A stretch of 64,000 nt of DNA, from NCBI RefSeq assembly GCF_014905615.1, contig NZ_AQGU01000025.1, positions 1,054,001-1,118,000 of the forward strand, in the 5' to 3' direction. The notes under the pieces are model-generated. The model was not told the DNA's origin, did not search any database, and saw only the letters and a program-made list of their open reading frames with translations. Positions 45,806 to 55,685 of this stretch are shown piece by piece. The translations under genes and the position numbers were made by a program. The stretch's first letter is position 1. Each line of letters begins with the position of its first letter. The stretch is from Pseudoalteromonas aliena SW19. GTDB lineage: Bacteria; Pseudomonadota; Gammaproteobacteria; Enterobacterales; Alteromonadaceae.

Positions 45806-46684
45806 TTAGTTAGTTAAATTTTCTGAAACAAAATCTATGAACTTCCTAACTTTTAACGGTTGTTTTTTGTCTGCATAAAGAAGGTGGACATTTCTAACTT
45901 TTGGTTGACACCCTTCAAGTACTCTAATGAGTTCTCCAGATTGGATGCTTTCTTCAAGCAAATGATAGGGTTGAAGAATAATGCCAATCCCCTTGAGTGC
46001 TGCATTTTTTAGTGCACTACCATTATTACTAATGAATCTACTGGTTTGTAAATGTAAGAGGTCAATTCTAAACTCCTTTTTAAAATTAGAGCTATCAAAC
46101 CAAGGTTTAAAGCCTAAAAAATGATGATTTTCTAAATCCGTTATATTTTTTGGGGGACCGTTAGTTTTTAGGTATTTTGGTGAAGCACAAAAAATAAGTT
46201 GTTGGGAAAAAACTCTCTTTGAGATGTAAGAAGCGTCTTTCAAATCTCCGACTCTGAAAACGATATCATAATTGTCTAAAACAACGTCAGTTAAAGAATC
46301 GGATAATGTAAGGTCTATTCTTATTGCGGGGTTGGCCTCTAAAAAGTCGGCAATGATTGTTGTTAATACATGAGTACCAAAGTTGTGCGGAGCATTCACG
46401 TTAATCAAACCTTCAGGCTCTTTTGTAAAATCATCCATTGAAAGAACTAAATCTCTATATTGCTTTTGTAACGCTTTAGCTTTGTTTAGATACACCTCAC
46501 CAGCTTCTGTTATGTTTTGTCCTCTAGTACTTCTATTAAGTAGTTTAATATTTACTTCCTTTTCTAGAAAATTCACGTATTTGCTTACCATTGTTGTGGA
46601 AATATCAAATTTCGTTGCGACTTTCGAAAAGTTTTTTTCCTTGCAAACAGAAATGAAAATCTCAATAGCTTTTAATCTGTCCAT
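45806..46684 (-). CDS. LysR-family transcriptional regulator
   Basis: A 292-residue regulator with an N-terminal winged helix-turn-helix (about residues 1-60, FSKVATKFDISTTMVSKYVN) and a periplasmic-binding-like effector domain. It belongs to the subgroup often controlling efflux or quinone/GST genes. It is divergent from the LysE-GST-GST cluster with a 93-base shared promoter region, so it very likely regulates that cluster. The effector is unknown. Confidence 0.9.
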   Translation of the reverse strand: MDRLKAIEIFISVCKEKNFSKVATKFDISTTMVSKYVNFLEKEVNIKLLNRSTRGQNITEAGEVYLNKAKALQKQYRDLVLSMDDFTKEPEGLINVNAPHNFGTHVLTTIIADFLEANPAIRIDLTLSDSLTDVVLDNYDIVFRVGDLKDASYISKRVFSQQLIFCASPKYLKTNGPPKNITDLENHHFLGFKPWFDSSNFKKEFRIDLLHLQTSRFISNNGSALKNAALKGIGIILQPYHLLEESIQSGELIRVLEGCQPKVRNVHLLYADKKQPLKVRKFIDFVSENLTN

Positions 46685-46777
46685 GTAAACCTCAGGTTTA
46701 AACTGTTTTAATCAAAAGTGGGTTAGTGATTTTATCCTAGCAGTATAAAATGGGCTCGTAAATCAAATGGAGTCAAT

Positions 46778-47398
46778 ATGGAAACTTACCACTTAATTAG
46801 CTTTGCATTAGTGTCATTCCTGACTGTGCTTAGTCCAGGTCCAGCTGTGTTATTTACAATTCACAATGTGTTTAATGCTAATTCACAAGATGTACTGAAG
46901 GGGGTTCTGGGTGTTGCAACAGGAATATTAATAGTAGGTTTCTTTGCAACGTTGTTAATCATGTTTACAACAGAAGCCGTTGGCGGCGCATTTAAGGTTC
47001 TTAATCTTGCAGGAGCTTTTTATTTTTTATATTTGGCAGCAAATAATCTTAAGGCATTTAAATATAAAAATAGTTTGAGCAATGAACAGAAAAAACATTT
47101 TTTTCACGGCCTAGTCATCAGTCTACTGAACCCAAAAGCACTTGCTTTTTTTATATTCATCTTTCCTACATACATGCAAGAAAATTATATTTCTGCGGGT
47201 ATAGCAACACTATTAACAAGTATTTTTGCTTTAAATGTATTACTTGTTCATTGCTTCTATTATTTTAGTTTTAACTACTTAACTAAAACAATAGGCATTG
47301 ACAAGTTCGCAAATTACTTCAATCGACTATCAGCATTTACTTTTTTTATCTTCGCTTTGTTTATGTTTAATCAATTTTTAACAAGCATTACTCAATAA
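46778..47398 (+). CDS. LysE/RhtB-family amino-acid exporter
   Basis: A 206-residue inner-membrane protein with six hydrophobic segments and the LysE family start: LTVLSPGPAVLFTI near residues 16-29, then LLNPKALAFF at about 113-122. Members export amino acids or related metabolites. It is first in a plus-strand unit with two glutathione S-transferase genes and divergent from a LysR gene, which suggests export of a toxic or conjugated compound. Confidence 0.87.
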   Translation: METYHLISFALVSFLTVLSPGPAVLFTIHNVFNANSQDVLKGVLGVATGILIVGFFATLLIMFTTEAVGGAFKVLNLAGAFYFLYLAANNLKAFKYKNSLSNEQKKHFFHGLVISLLNPKALAFFIFIFPTYMQENYISAGIATLLTSIFALNVLLVHCFYYFSFNYLTKTIGIDKFANYFNRLSAFTFFIFALFMFNQFLTSITQ

Positions 47399-47412
47399 CT
47401 TAAGGTATCACT

Positions 47413-48105
47413 ATGATTGATTTATATTACTGGACTACGCCCAATGGTCATAAAATTACGATGGCACTTGAAGAGCTAGGTTTGGATTACAATTTATATC
47501 CAATAGATATATCTAAAGGGGAGCAGTTTTCACCTGAGTTCAGCGAATTGAGCCCCAACCAAAGAATACCAGCAATAATCGATAACGCCCCATTCAATAC
47601 TTTTAAACCAATCAGCATTTTTGAATCAGGCGCTATTTTGCAATATTTAGCTGAAAAATCAGGGAAATTAATCGGTGAATCTCTCACTGATAAATATAAA
47701 GTCTTACAATGGTTAGCTTGGCAAGTAGCCGGACTTGGCCCTATGGCTGGACAGAATCATCATTTTATACATTATGCTTCTGAGCAAGTACCTTATGCAA
47801 TTAACCGCTATCAAAATGAGACGAATCGTCTTTATAGTGTTATGGACAAGCAACTGGCGCAAACTGAATATTTAGCTGGTAACTTTTATTCAATTGCTGA
47901 TATCGCGTGTTACCCTTGGATAAGAATACATGCTTTTCAAAGTATTGATATTGAGAAGTTTAGTAACCTTAAGCGCTGGTTAAATAATATCAAAACGAGA
48001 CCGTCAACAATTAAAGCTTTTGAGGTGGCAAGTAGAATTAATACCCAACCTACGGTTAATGAAAAGGCATCGCACCTACTTTTTAATCAATCGCATGTTA
48101 AGTGA
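47413..48105 (+). CDS. Glutathione S-transferase, YfcG/Ure2-like
   Basis: A 230-residue GST. The N-terminal thioredoxin-like domain opens IDLYYWTTPNGHKITMALEE, with the cis-proline in QRIPAIID and the gamma-glutamyl site FESGAILQYLA. The C-terminal helical domain has YSIADIACYPWI. The TTPNGHK start is typical of YfcG/Ure2p-like enzymes with disulfide-bond reductase activity. It lies 14 bases after the LysE gene. Confidence 0.88.
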   Translation: MIDLYYWTTPNGHKITMALEELGLDYNLYPIDISKGEQFSPEFSELSPNQRIPAIIDNAPFNTFKPISIFESGAILQYLAEKSGKLIGESLTDKYKVLQWLAWQVAGLGPMAGQNHHFIHYASEQVPYAINRYQNETNRLYSVMDKQLAQTEYLAGNFYSIADIACYPWIRIHAFQSIDIEKFSNLKRWLNNIKTRPSTIKAFEVASRINTQPTVNEKASHLLFNQSHVK

Positions 48106-48123
48106 TTTATTTAGGAGAACAAC

Positions 48124-48795
48124 ATGATTAAATTGTATGAATTAGCAGGAAAAAATGGGGTTATTTTTAGTCCTTATTGTTGGCGTATAAGAATGGCGTT
48201 AAGTTTTAAAGGGGTGAATTTTGAATGCGAAGAAGTAGCTTTCACGGACATTAAAAACATCAGTAAAGGGCTATTTAAAACGGTGCCAGTAATATCAGAT
48301 AACAACAATGCTATTAATGATTCATATGATATTGCTGTCTATCTGGACAAAACTTACCCAGATACACCTTTACTTTTTCCAAATGAAGATTCAAAACAAA
48401 CCTTTAGATTTATTGAAGCGTGGTCTAACTCGCTTCATTCTGATATCGCACAGATTGCAATTTTTGACATTTACAAAAAATTACAAGATAAAGATAAAGC
48501 ATATTTTAGAAAATCAAGAGAAGCTCTTTTCTCAATGCCTCTTGAAGATGTACAAGAAAGCAAAAGTGCTGAAGCTACATCTAGTTTACTAAAAAAATTA
48601 TTGGTTTTAGAAAAGTACCTCACAAGAGCAAGGTTTGTAGGCGGTTTAAATCCAACATATGCTGATTTCATCATTTTTGGTAGCTTGAAGTGGCTACTTC
48701 AAACGAGCGAACCTTTCAGTCATCATGAACTTCCAGAAAAGACTAGAGAATGGTATGTCGAGCTTTCAAATCGATATAGTGCACCTTCAAGTTAA
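48124..48795 (+). CDS. Glutathione S-transferase-like protein (beta-etherase/LigE-like)
   Basis: A 223-residue GST relative. The N-terminal domain has FSPYCWRIRMALSFKG, KTVPVISD and DSYDIAVYLDKTYPD. The C-terminal helical domain ends with YADFIIFGSLKWL. This pattern resembles the LigE/LigF beta-etherase branch, which cleaves aryl ethers in some bacteria, but the branch also contains proteins of unknown function. AGGAG lies nine bases before the start. Same operon as the preceding GST. Confidence 0.82.
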   Translation: MIKLYELAGKNGVIFSPYCWRIRMALSFKGVNFECEEVAFTDIKNISKGLFKTVPVISDNNNAINDSYDIAVYLDKTYPDTPLLFPNEDSKQTFRFIEAWSNSLHSDIAQIAIFDIYKKLQDKDKAYFRKSREALFSMPLEDVQESKSAEATSSLLKKLLVLEKYLTRARFVGGLNPTYADFIIFGSLKWLLQTSEPFSHHELPEKTREWYVELSNRYSAPSS

Positions 48796-48876
48796 CGTAA
48801 TGTCTTTAAAAATTAACCTTAGAAAAGGGACTGAAGTAATGATTTGCTCTGCAATAAAAGTTTTGTGGAATGTAAT

Positions 48877-49257
48877 ATGTATATCCGCTTTGTAATTAAC
48901 GAATTTTGTCATGAGTCAAATCAGCGTCTAGGTCTATTTCTTGCTGTTAGGTATATGAAAGATGATAATAAATTTTTGGATTATGAGTTGGAACAAGCAG
49001 AGAGCATTATGGAGTGGTTTAACAACCACCTAGAATCGCCATTGGATTATTTGAATGCTCAAAAACTTAGAAAAGCTGATATTTTCATAAGTTGGTTCAA
49101 AATATCGGCCAAAAAACATATTTCTAAGGTTAGAGAATTTGTTGTATTGCTAGAAAGTAAAGGTATCGTAGTTGAAAAAATCAGAACAGAAAGACCTGGA
49201 AAAATAGTTTATTCAGATGAATATCAAGTGTTTGCTAAGCCATTTGAAAAGTATTAA
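48877..49257 (+). CDS. Hypothetical protein
   Basis: A 126-residue soluble protein starting MYIRFVINEFCHES and containing YMKDDNKFLDYELEQAES and FISWFKISAKKHISKVREF. I recognise the type as a conserved bacterial hypothetical but know no function. I chose ATG 48877 over 48844 because the conserved start MYIRFV lies there with GTGGA just upstream. Predicted mostly helical. The 243 bases after it hold nothing recognised. Confidence 0.6.
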   Translation: MYIRFVINEFCHESNQRLGLFLAVRYMKDDNKFLDYELEQAESIMEWFNNHLESPLDYLNAQKLRKADIFISWFKISAKKHISKVREFVVLLESKGIVVEKIRTERPGKIVYSDEYQVFAKPFEKY

Positions 49258-49499
49258 CTTTAACCACCCCTGATAGTTTAGCTGTACCACTTATCAATTG
49301 GAAAGTACTTTACTGTTATACATACACAGACATATATAAATTTTACCTAAATCAACCTCAAATAAAGGTTACTAACCCGTATTTGAGATTTTAAATTACT
49401 GTGTGGATGCAATTCACTCTAGTTGATTAATAATGGATTGTAGTTAACTGTTTTAAGAGCTGATACCAAAAACGAATTGTAAAAAATAAGAGACAATAG

Positions 49500-49766
49500 A
49501 TGACAAGTGATACACCAAAAGACTATAGCGAGGATATGTATAAATTCTACTTTGAGGTTGGTGAGTGGAAGGGCGAAGCTCTTACAATCATTAGCTCATT
49601 TCTAGGTCATTATCATTCGAAGAATATAACCAAATTAGAGTTTGGTTATGAACTGATAATGCCTATTCAGTGCGTACCAGATTTGGTGTCACTTTTGATT
49701 GAGAAAAACATAGCTATTTATCAGATAGTGCGTGGTGAAAAAACACAAGAAACTTGGCGGTTATGA
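49500..49766 (+). CDS. Small hypothetical protein
   Basis: An 88-residue protein with an acidic N-terminus and a compact alpha/beta pattern: KLEFGYELIMPIQCVPDLVS, then LLIEKNIAIYQIVRG. No homologue is recognised. A GAGACAAT stretch lies just before the ATG. Stand-alone in an accessory region. Confidence 0.5.
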   Translation: MTSDTPKDYSEDMYKFYFEVGEWKGEALTIISSFLGHYHSKNITKLEFGYELIMPIQCVPDLVSLLIEKNIAIYQIVRGEKTQETWRL

Positions 49767-49887
49767 CGAACTTGTAGAGTTGAATCAGTTTTTGTCACAT
49801 TTTTCCTGTCCCTTGGTTTTAGTGTTTAAGGTGGTAGCTATTTTGTGTAATGTACTTTATTAAGATGTTATTAGCTTTGAGGAGATT

Positions 49888-50369
49888 ATGGAAAGTATAA
49901 TAAAACAAGCAATTCAATTGCGAAAAGAGGCAAACATCATGAGTCAATAGCGTTACTTAAAACGCTACTAGATAATGAGACATATTCTGCTAAAGCTCAC
50001 TTACAAATTGCTTGGTCGTACGACAATCAAGGTAAAGAGAAAGAAGCGGTTGAGCATTATCTGACATCTCTTACAGGTCCTTTATCATCCATTGAAAGAT
50101 TCGATGCTTTGTTTGGACTGGCAATTAACTATCGAAGCCTTGGTATGTATTCAGAGGCCCTAAGCTATTTCGAGCAAACGATCAGTGAGTATCCTAGTTG
50201 CATTGAAATCCAACCTTTCTATGCCATGTGCCTTTACAACATAGGTCGTCACAAAGAAGCAACAAAGTTGCTGCTCGAACTTTTAGTATCCACGACGAAT
50301 AGTAATGCTATTAAAGAATATCAACGAGCTATTTCTTTATACGCTCAGGATTTAGACAGAACTTGGTAA
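49888..50369 (+). pseudogene. TPR-repeat protein gene with a single frameshift
   Basis: GAGGAG lies just before an ATG at 49888 that opens MESIIKQAIQLRKEA and then runs into a stop at about 49950. Moving by one base near the short A-run at 49932-49934 restores KHHESIALLKTLLDNETYSA and continues without interruption to 50369. Tetratricopeptide-like helices (HLQIAWSYDNQGKEKEAVEH, ALFGLAINYRSLGMYSEALS) follow. The repaired product would be about 160 residues. This is either a recent one-base deletion, phase variation in the A-run, or a sequencing error. Confidence 0.7.
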
Positions 50370-50553
50370 AACGAAACACATTTACTAGTGGCAATTCGAG
50401 CAGATTTACAATACGTAGTTATCAGTATTATTAAGTCGGCTTCAATGTCCGCTTATGGCACATGTGCGACTGTCAGATTGGATTGAGTCCTGTTAATTGA
50501 GCCTGACAGTTCACGTTAATACTTATTCAATTAAAGGTGTTAATTTGGTAGGT

Positions 50554-50970
50554 TTATTTATAAAGCTTGCGAACATATGCTTGGCTTATCATTTCATCTA
50601 AGTTTTTTTCTTCTTGTTTGTTAGCATAATCTTGTTTGGTTAATACACGGTTACTAACAATACCTTCAATGCCTTTAGTAAAGCTCATTTGCTTTAAGCA
50701 AGCTTGCTGCTGCCTTTTCTCATCTTGTTGAGAGTCTTTAAATCTTTCTATTTGCTGATTTGATAGCCCACTTAAAATGCCTTTCATTCCTGATAAGTTT
50801 TGCAAACTTAACGCAGATCGCATTTGGCTACTTTTATCCATACTATCAATATGCAATTGTAATTGGGCTAAACGCTGTTGCTCTTCTAAACTTTTTAGCT
50901 GTAACTGGGCTTGTTTAGCTAACATAATATCTAATTTATTTTTTTGAATTACTAAAAACTTATTTAACAT
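50554..50970 (-). CDS. fliJ: Lateral flagellar FliJ-type export chaperone
   Basis: A 138-residue, almost wholly helical, glutamine- and charge-rich protein in the fliJ position after fliI, with an 11-base overlap. FliJ forms a coiled coil at the centre of the FliI ring and promotes export. Sequence is poorly conserved in this family, so the call rests on size, composition and gene order. It is the last gene of the operon. The 183 bases after it contain only ACTGTCAG/CTGACAGT, a weak inverted repeat. Confidence 0.75.
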   Translation of the reverse strand: MLNKFLVIQKNKLDIMLAKQAQLQLKSLEEQQRLAQLQLHIDSMDKSSQMRSALSLQNLSGMKGILSGLSNQQIERFKDSQQDEKRQQQACLKQMSFTKGIEGIVSNRVLTKQDYANKQEEKNLDEMISQAYVRKLYK

Positions 50971-52321
50971 TCAACTTACCCATAACGTCATTTAACTGCT
51001 TTGCCGATTGCGCAAAGTCGAACTTTTCATTCAGGCCTTGGCATAAAAACGATTCAATTTCAGGATACAATGCAACCGCACTATCAAGCTCTGGATCTTT
51101 TCCTGCCTGATAAGCCCCAAGTGGAATTAGTTCATGCACTTGCATATATCGACTGTATAATTTTTTTAATTTATAGCAGTAGTCAAGTTGTTCTGGTGTA
51201 ACAATATTAGGCATAACACGGCTAATAGACGCACCAATATTTATTGCAGGATAATGCCCTTTTTCAGCAAGCGTTCGATCAAGCACTATATGTCCGTCGA
51301 GAATTGCGCGAGCATTATCAGCGATAGGATCTTGTTGATCATCCCCTTCTGCAAGTACGGTATAAATAGCCGTCATTGATCCTTTGCTTTTTTCGCTATT
51401 ACCAGAGCTTTCAACAAGTTGTGTAAGCTTGCTAAATACCGAAGGTGGATAACCTTTTGAGGCGGGTAACTCACCGACTGATAAACCAATTTCACGTTGA
51501 GCCTGCGCATACCGGGTTAAAGAATCCATTAACAACAGGACATTTAAATTTTGATCTCTAAAAAAGGCGGCAAGTCGATGGCTTAATTCTGCGGCTTTAA
51601 TACGCAACAATGGCGAATCGTCAGCTGGGGAGGCAATAACAATCGCTTTTTTTAAGCCTTCTTTACCTAAACTTTGTTCAATAAATTCTTTAACTTCCCA
51701 ACCACGCTCACCAACTAAACTAACAATAACAACATCGGCTGATGTATAACGTGTCATCATACCTAAAAGCTTACTTTTACCAACGCCGGAGCCTGCAAAT
51801 AAACCTAAACGCTGGCCTTTTCCAACACTAAACAAGCTGTTTATTGCTCTTATGCCAACATCTAAAGGCTCGGTTACCCCTTTACGCTCTAAGGGCGTTA
51901 GTGAGTAATCTTTTGGTAATTTAGATAAATTAACAGTATCGTCTTTATCTAAATCGCCTAAGTTATCAATTGGCTGCATTTGAGCATCAACCACTCGGCC
52001 AAGTAGCTTTTCAGAAATAGCGACTGTAGATACCTTCGCAGCAGGGCGAACTCGCCCACCGGAGCATAAGTTTTGTGCCTTTTTTAAAGGCATCAAATAG
52101 GCTTCAGCTTGATTAAAGCCAATAACTTCTACGTCATACCAAACCCCATCCACACTCTCAACTTGGTACTTTTCGCCAATAGCAAACTGGCCGCCAGTAG
52201 CGGTTAATGTCAAACCATTAACTCTAATAAGACGGCCGTAACTTTTAATTAAAGGAGGTGGAGAAAGTGAATCTAAAGCTGACTGAAGTCGAGTATGTAA
52301 ATCACTATTCATCGCTGTCAT
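50960..52321 (-). CDS. fliI: Lateral flagellar export ATPase FliI
   Basis: A 453-residue F1-beta-like ATPase powering flagellar type III export. Walker A is GLFAGSGVGKSKL (about 165-177), Walker B LLLMDSLTRYAQ, plus GELPASKGYPPSVF and ILDGHIVLDR. It overlaps fliH by 17 bases and fliJ by 11, showing tight coupling. Length matches FliI. Confidence 0.92.
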   Translation of the reverse strand: MTAMNSDLHTRLQSALDSLSPPPLIKSYGRLIRVNGLTLTATGGQFAIGEKYQVESVDGVWYDVEVIGFNQAEAYLMPLKKAQNLCSGGRVRPAAKVSTVAISEKLLGRVVDAQMQPIDNLGDLDKDDTVNLSKLPKDYSLTPLERKGVTEPLDVGIRAINSLFSVGKGQRLGLFAGSGVGKSKLLGMMTRYTSADVVIVSLVGERGWEVKEFIEQSLGKEGLKKAIVIASPADDSPLLRIKAAELSHRLAAFFRDQNLNVLLLMDSLTRYAQAQREIGLSVGELPASKGYPPSVFSKLTQLVESSGNSEKSKGSMTAIYTVLAEGDDQQDPIADNARAILDGHIVLDRTLAEKGHYPAINIGASISRVMPNIVTPEQLDYCYKLKKLYSRYMQVHELIPLGAYQAGKDPELDSAVALYPEIESFLCQGLNEKFDFAQSAKQLNDVMGKLNVK

Positions 52322-52937
52322 TTCTTAGGATTTGGGGAGTAATTTCATCAAGTAATTCCTGCAAACGCTGAGAAAAAGAAAAGCTATGTGTTTGTTGTTC
52401 AGCAATTAACTCAACATCACCTGAAATAAGTTCATCATCAAAATTAACGGGGATAGCAAAGTTACTTAAAATATCAGAATCTAACCATTTTTTATCTTCA
52501 GAAGAGAAAACAATTTTTGTTACAACGTCTCTATCAGAAAGTAATTCAATTGCTTTTTCGATCAACTCTGTTCTTATTTCGGGCCTTGCTTTGAGTTCAC
52601 CATCAATAACAAATTCAGCTAATTTGGTTATAATTAATGTAATGTCACTCTTTAAATCAGTAGAAAGAGTAGATAACTCATTATTCGTTTTTTCAAAAAT
52701 CACATTGAAATGATCAATTAAATGTTGTTTTTCAGATTCCAACCGTGCATTTAATAGCGTTTCAACTCGTGAGTCTATTTCTTGCTCCAAAGCCATTTGC
52801 TTATCAATTGCTCCTTGCTCAAGCCCTTTTTCATAACCACTTTGCCAACCAATGCGCTGAGCAGCATCAAGACGCTCTTGGAGTGTTTGATGCTGCTCTA
52901 CTTTATTGAGCGTTGGAAACCGAAATACTTGGCTCAT
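52305..52937 (-). CDS. fliH: Lateral flagellar FliH (FliI regulator)
   Basis: A 210-residue protein between fliG and fliI. It has an N-terminal FRFPTL start, a glutamine/glutamate-rich helical stalk containing GWQSGYEKGLEQGA, and a C-terminal V-ATPase E-subunit-like domain. FliH dimers bind and restrain FliI. It begins two bases after the fliG stop. Confidence 0.85.
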   Translation of the reverse strand: MSQVFRFPTLNKVEQHQTLQERLDAAQRIGWQSGYEKGLEQGAIDKQMALEQEIDSRVETLLNARLESEKQHLIDHFNVIFEKTNNELSTLSTDLKSDITLIITKLAEFVIDGELKARPEIRTELIEKAIELLSDRDVVTKIVFSSEDKKWLDSDILSNFAIPVNFDDELISGDVELIAEQQTHSFSFSQRLQELLDEITPQILRNDSDE

Positions 52938-52939
52938 AA

Positions 52940-53965
52940 TTATCCCGCTGTTTCTTCTTGATACAAGCGGTATTCTATTTCGCCTCGTTTGGTCATGTCT
53001 CTCACAATAGACATTATTTCTTTTCTAGCGGCTTTAACTTTACTAACAGGCTGCGAAGTTAAACCGTCAATTTGTTGTTGATATACTTGAGCGAGTCTTT
53101 TTGGTAAAGCGCCAAGTACACGGTCAACCAAGTCTCTATCGGCACCTTTTAAAGACATTGTCCATAACTCATCAGGAATATCATTTAACAATTGAGTGAG
53201 TGTTTCATCCGTTTGTTTAGCTAAGCCATCAAAGTCGTACATTTTTTCTTGTATTTCATCGGCAACATTACTGTTTTGTTTTTTCATCATCTCGATAATT
53301 TGACTCTTATTACCGTTATAACGATTAATTATTTCAACAGCCTTATCAACACCGTTTACTTGAGCGCCAACTTGACGACCCACAAACTCGATACATGCCT
53401 CTAATGTTAGTCGAACATCATCTATCACATGTTCACTGACTTCTCGCAAACTTGCGATTCTGTAAAGTAAATCGTCATGTTTCGATTCAGGAAATAATGC
53501 AATGATCGCTGATGCTTGCTCTGGCGGAAGAAACGCTAAAAACAAAGCTTGCATCTGTACATGCTCTTGTTCAAGAAAGCGAACAATTAACTCAGGTGGG
53601 ATCCATTCTAAACGGCGTAAATCATCGTTCATTGCACCGCCGTAAATATCATCAAGCATCGTTTTAGCGAGTTTACGACCAACAGCTTTGTCTAATGCGC
53701 GCTCTAAATAAACTCTAGATGCGCCATTAACGCCACTTTCATTTCTATAGCAATCAAAAAATTCGCTCAACGTAGAAGCCACATCTTTTTGAGTCACATT
53801 AGAAATTTTAGCCATTTTCTCTGAAATAACTTGAACTTCACGACGCCCTAGCTTACGAATAACACTCGCGGCATTTTCTTCACCCATACTTAGCAGTAAA
53901 ATAGCTGCTCTATCTAATGCTGGTAATGGTGTTACTTTCTCAAGCTTTTCTTGATTCAATTTCAA
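52940..53965 (-). CDS. fliG: Lateral flagellar motor switch protein FliG
   Basis: A 341-residue rotor protein with three armadillo-like domains: DRAAILLLSMGEENAASVIR at the start, EWIPPELIVRFLEQEH in the middle, and a C-terminal torque domain with ELWTMSLKGADRDLVDRVLG. The C-terminal charged residues interact with stator units and the protein joins the MS ring to the C ring. It overlaps fliF by 26 bases. Confidence 0.93.
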   Translation of the reverse strand: MKLNQEKLEKVTPLPALDRAAILLLSMGEENAASVIRKLGRREVQVISEKMAKISNVTQKDVASTLSEFFDCYRNESGVNGASRVYLERALDKAVGRKLAKTMLDDIYGGAMNDDLRRLEWIPPELIVRFLEQEHVQMQALFLAFLPPEQASAIIALFPESKHDDLLYRIASLREVSEHVIDDVRLTLEACIEFVGRQVGAQVNGVDKAVEIINRYNGNKSQIIEMMKKQNSNVADEIQEKMYDFDGLAKQTDETLTQLLNDIPDELWTMSLKGADRDLVDRVLGALPKRLAQVYQQQIDGLTSQPVSKVKAARKEIMSIVRDMTKRGEIEYRLYQEETAG

Positions 53966-55682
53966 CCCCTTGTTCTACCCAGTATTTAATAACCGATGTT
54001 ACTCGTTCAGTCTCTCTGCTCGCTAAAAGCTGCATATGCGCAATTTGCTCTTCAAAATCGTTACCTATTTGAGGCAATGAAATAGATGAAGGGTCTGAAT
54101 TTTTATCTTTAGAACCCATGCCATCAGCTTTTGCATTAGCACTAATAGCATCATCAAGCGGAGTAATATGTCTATCTCTCACATCGTGATTAGATTTTGC
54201 TGTGTTTGAATCTTGCGTTGTAGCTAACAACTCAGAATTACTCTTTCCTTTGATTAAATGATTAACCAACGGACGTACACCAAATAAAATAAGTAAAATA
54301 CTGATCAATGTGCCAAAAATATAACGCGCATATTCTCTAAGTTCTGGCATTTGCCACCATTCGAGGCCCTCACCAGGTGCGAGTACTTTTTCTTGTACAA
54401 AGACAAAGCTAGTAATATTAAATTGATCGCCTCGAACATCGTTGTAACCAGTTGCTTTTTTAACCATTTCACCTAAAGATGCAAGGCGCTCATCGGTCCA
54501 ACCTTCATCTGAAAGTGACGCACCTTCATTAATAAGTACAGACAAACTCATTGATTTAATTCGCCCAACTTCAAATTGAGTGTGTGTAACAGAACGCCCA
54601 TTTTCAAACTGTCTGTTACTTTCACTTCGCTCTGAGGTGCGCTCATTATTTTCATCACCACCTTGTTCATTTGGTACAGGCGGTTCATTTGCAAGTGATC
54701 CAGGGATACCCGCAGCAAGTTGATCTAATGTGGTATCTGATTTAACAAACTCTTGCGTTAAAACATTTTGCGGGTCGACAAGTTCTTTCGTTTCTTCTAC
54801 AACGCTAAAATCAACATCGGTAGATACTTGAATCCTAAAGTTACCTTCACCTAATATCGGCAATAACATGATTGAAGCTCTTTGTTCAATATTGCGCTCA
54901 ACCTTGCCTACAAACGCTAATTTTTTATCCGTCTCTTTACCTACCGGCGTGTTATCAAATAAATCACCGCTTAATAATTTACCGCGCTGATCCACAACTG
55001 AAACTGACTTAGGATTTAAACCCGGCACGCTACCTATCGTTAATGCAATGATTGCTTCAACTTGCTCTGGTTTTAATTCGTGCCCTGGCGCTAAATCAAC
55101 CATCACCGATGCTGCGGTTTTTTGCTCTGTGCGACCAACAAACAGGCTCCGTTTTGGCACAGCCAAGTGCACTCGCGCATTTCGAATACCTTGCATATTA
55201 ATAATAGTGCGTGCTAACTCACCCTCTAAGGCATGTTGATACTGCATAGATTCAATAAATTGGCTCGTACCCATTGATACTTTATCGCTGATACTTTCCA
55301 TGCCCTCTGGCATCGACGCTTTAATACCACGTGCTGCTAGGGTGATTCTTGCATCAGCTAATTTTTCTTGTGGTACTAAAATATTTCCGCTATCGGTATC
55401 AATACGAAATGTAATTTGCTCTTTATCTAAAATCTCAAGAATATTCGCTTTATCGTAACTTTCTTGATTTCCGTAAAGGGGCACATAATTTTTAGCTGAA
55501 GTCCATAAAATCAGTACAATTGTTGCCGCCACCAATGTCGCTAAAAGCGCAATAGTTGCAACGCTTCTGTCACTGCCACCGCTAAAATTCAGTTTGTGAG
55601 AGAAATTAACAACTTTTTCTTTTAATTTCATATCGTTGCTACTTGGCTCTGGCACTTTAGTTAATTCACCTTTCATCATCAA
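53940..55682 (-). CDS. fliF: Lateral flagellar MS-ring protein FliF
   Basis: A 580-residue protein with two membrane helices (about 44-63 and 455-475) around a large periplasmic ring-building region. That region contains LDKEQITFRIDTDSGNI, VPKRSLFVG and VSVVDQRGKLLSGD. The C-terminal cytoplasmic tail binds FliG. Three consecutive ATG codons leave the exact start open. It lies three bases after fliE. Confidence 0.93.
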   Translation of the reverse strand: MMMKGELTKVPEPSSNDMKLKEKVVNFSHKLNFSGGSDRSVATIALLATLVAATIVLILWTSAKNYVPLYGNQESYDKANILEILDKEQITFRIDTDSGNILVPQEKLADARITLAARGIKASMPEGMESISDKVSMGTSQFIESMQYQHALEGELARTIINMQGIRNARVHLAVPKRSLFVGRTEQKTAASVMVDLAPGHELKPEQVEAIIALTIGSVPGLNPKSVSVVDQRGKLLSGDLFDNTPVGKETDKKLAFVGKVERNIEQRASIMLLPILGEGNFRIQVSTDVDFSVVEETKELVDPQNVLTQEFVKSDTTLDQLAAGIPGSLANEPPVPNEQGGDENNERTSERSESNRQFENGRSVTHTQFEVGRIKSMSLSVLINEGASLSDEGWTDERLASLGEMVKKATGYNDVRGDQFNITSFVFVQEKVLAPGEGLEWWQMPELREYARYIFGTLISILLILFGVRPLVNHLIKGKSNSELLATTQDSNTAKSNHDVRDRHITPLDDAISANAKADGMGSKDKNSDPSSISLPQIGNDFEEQIAHMQLLASRETERVTSVIKYWVEQGVEIESRKA

Positions 55683-55685
55683 CCT

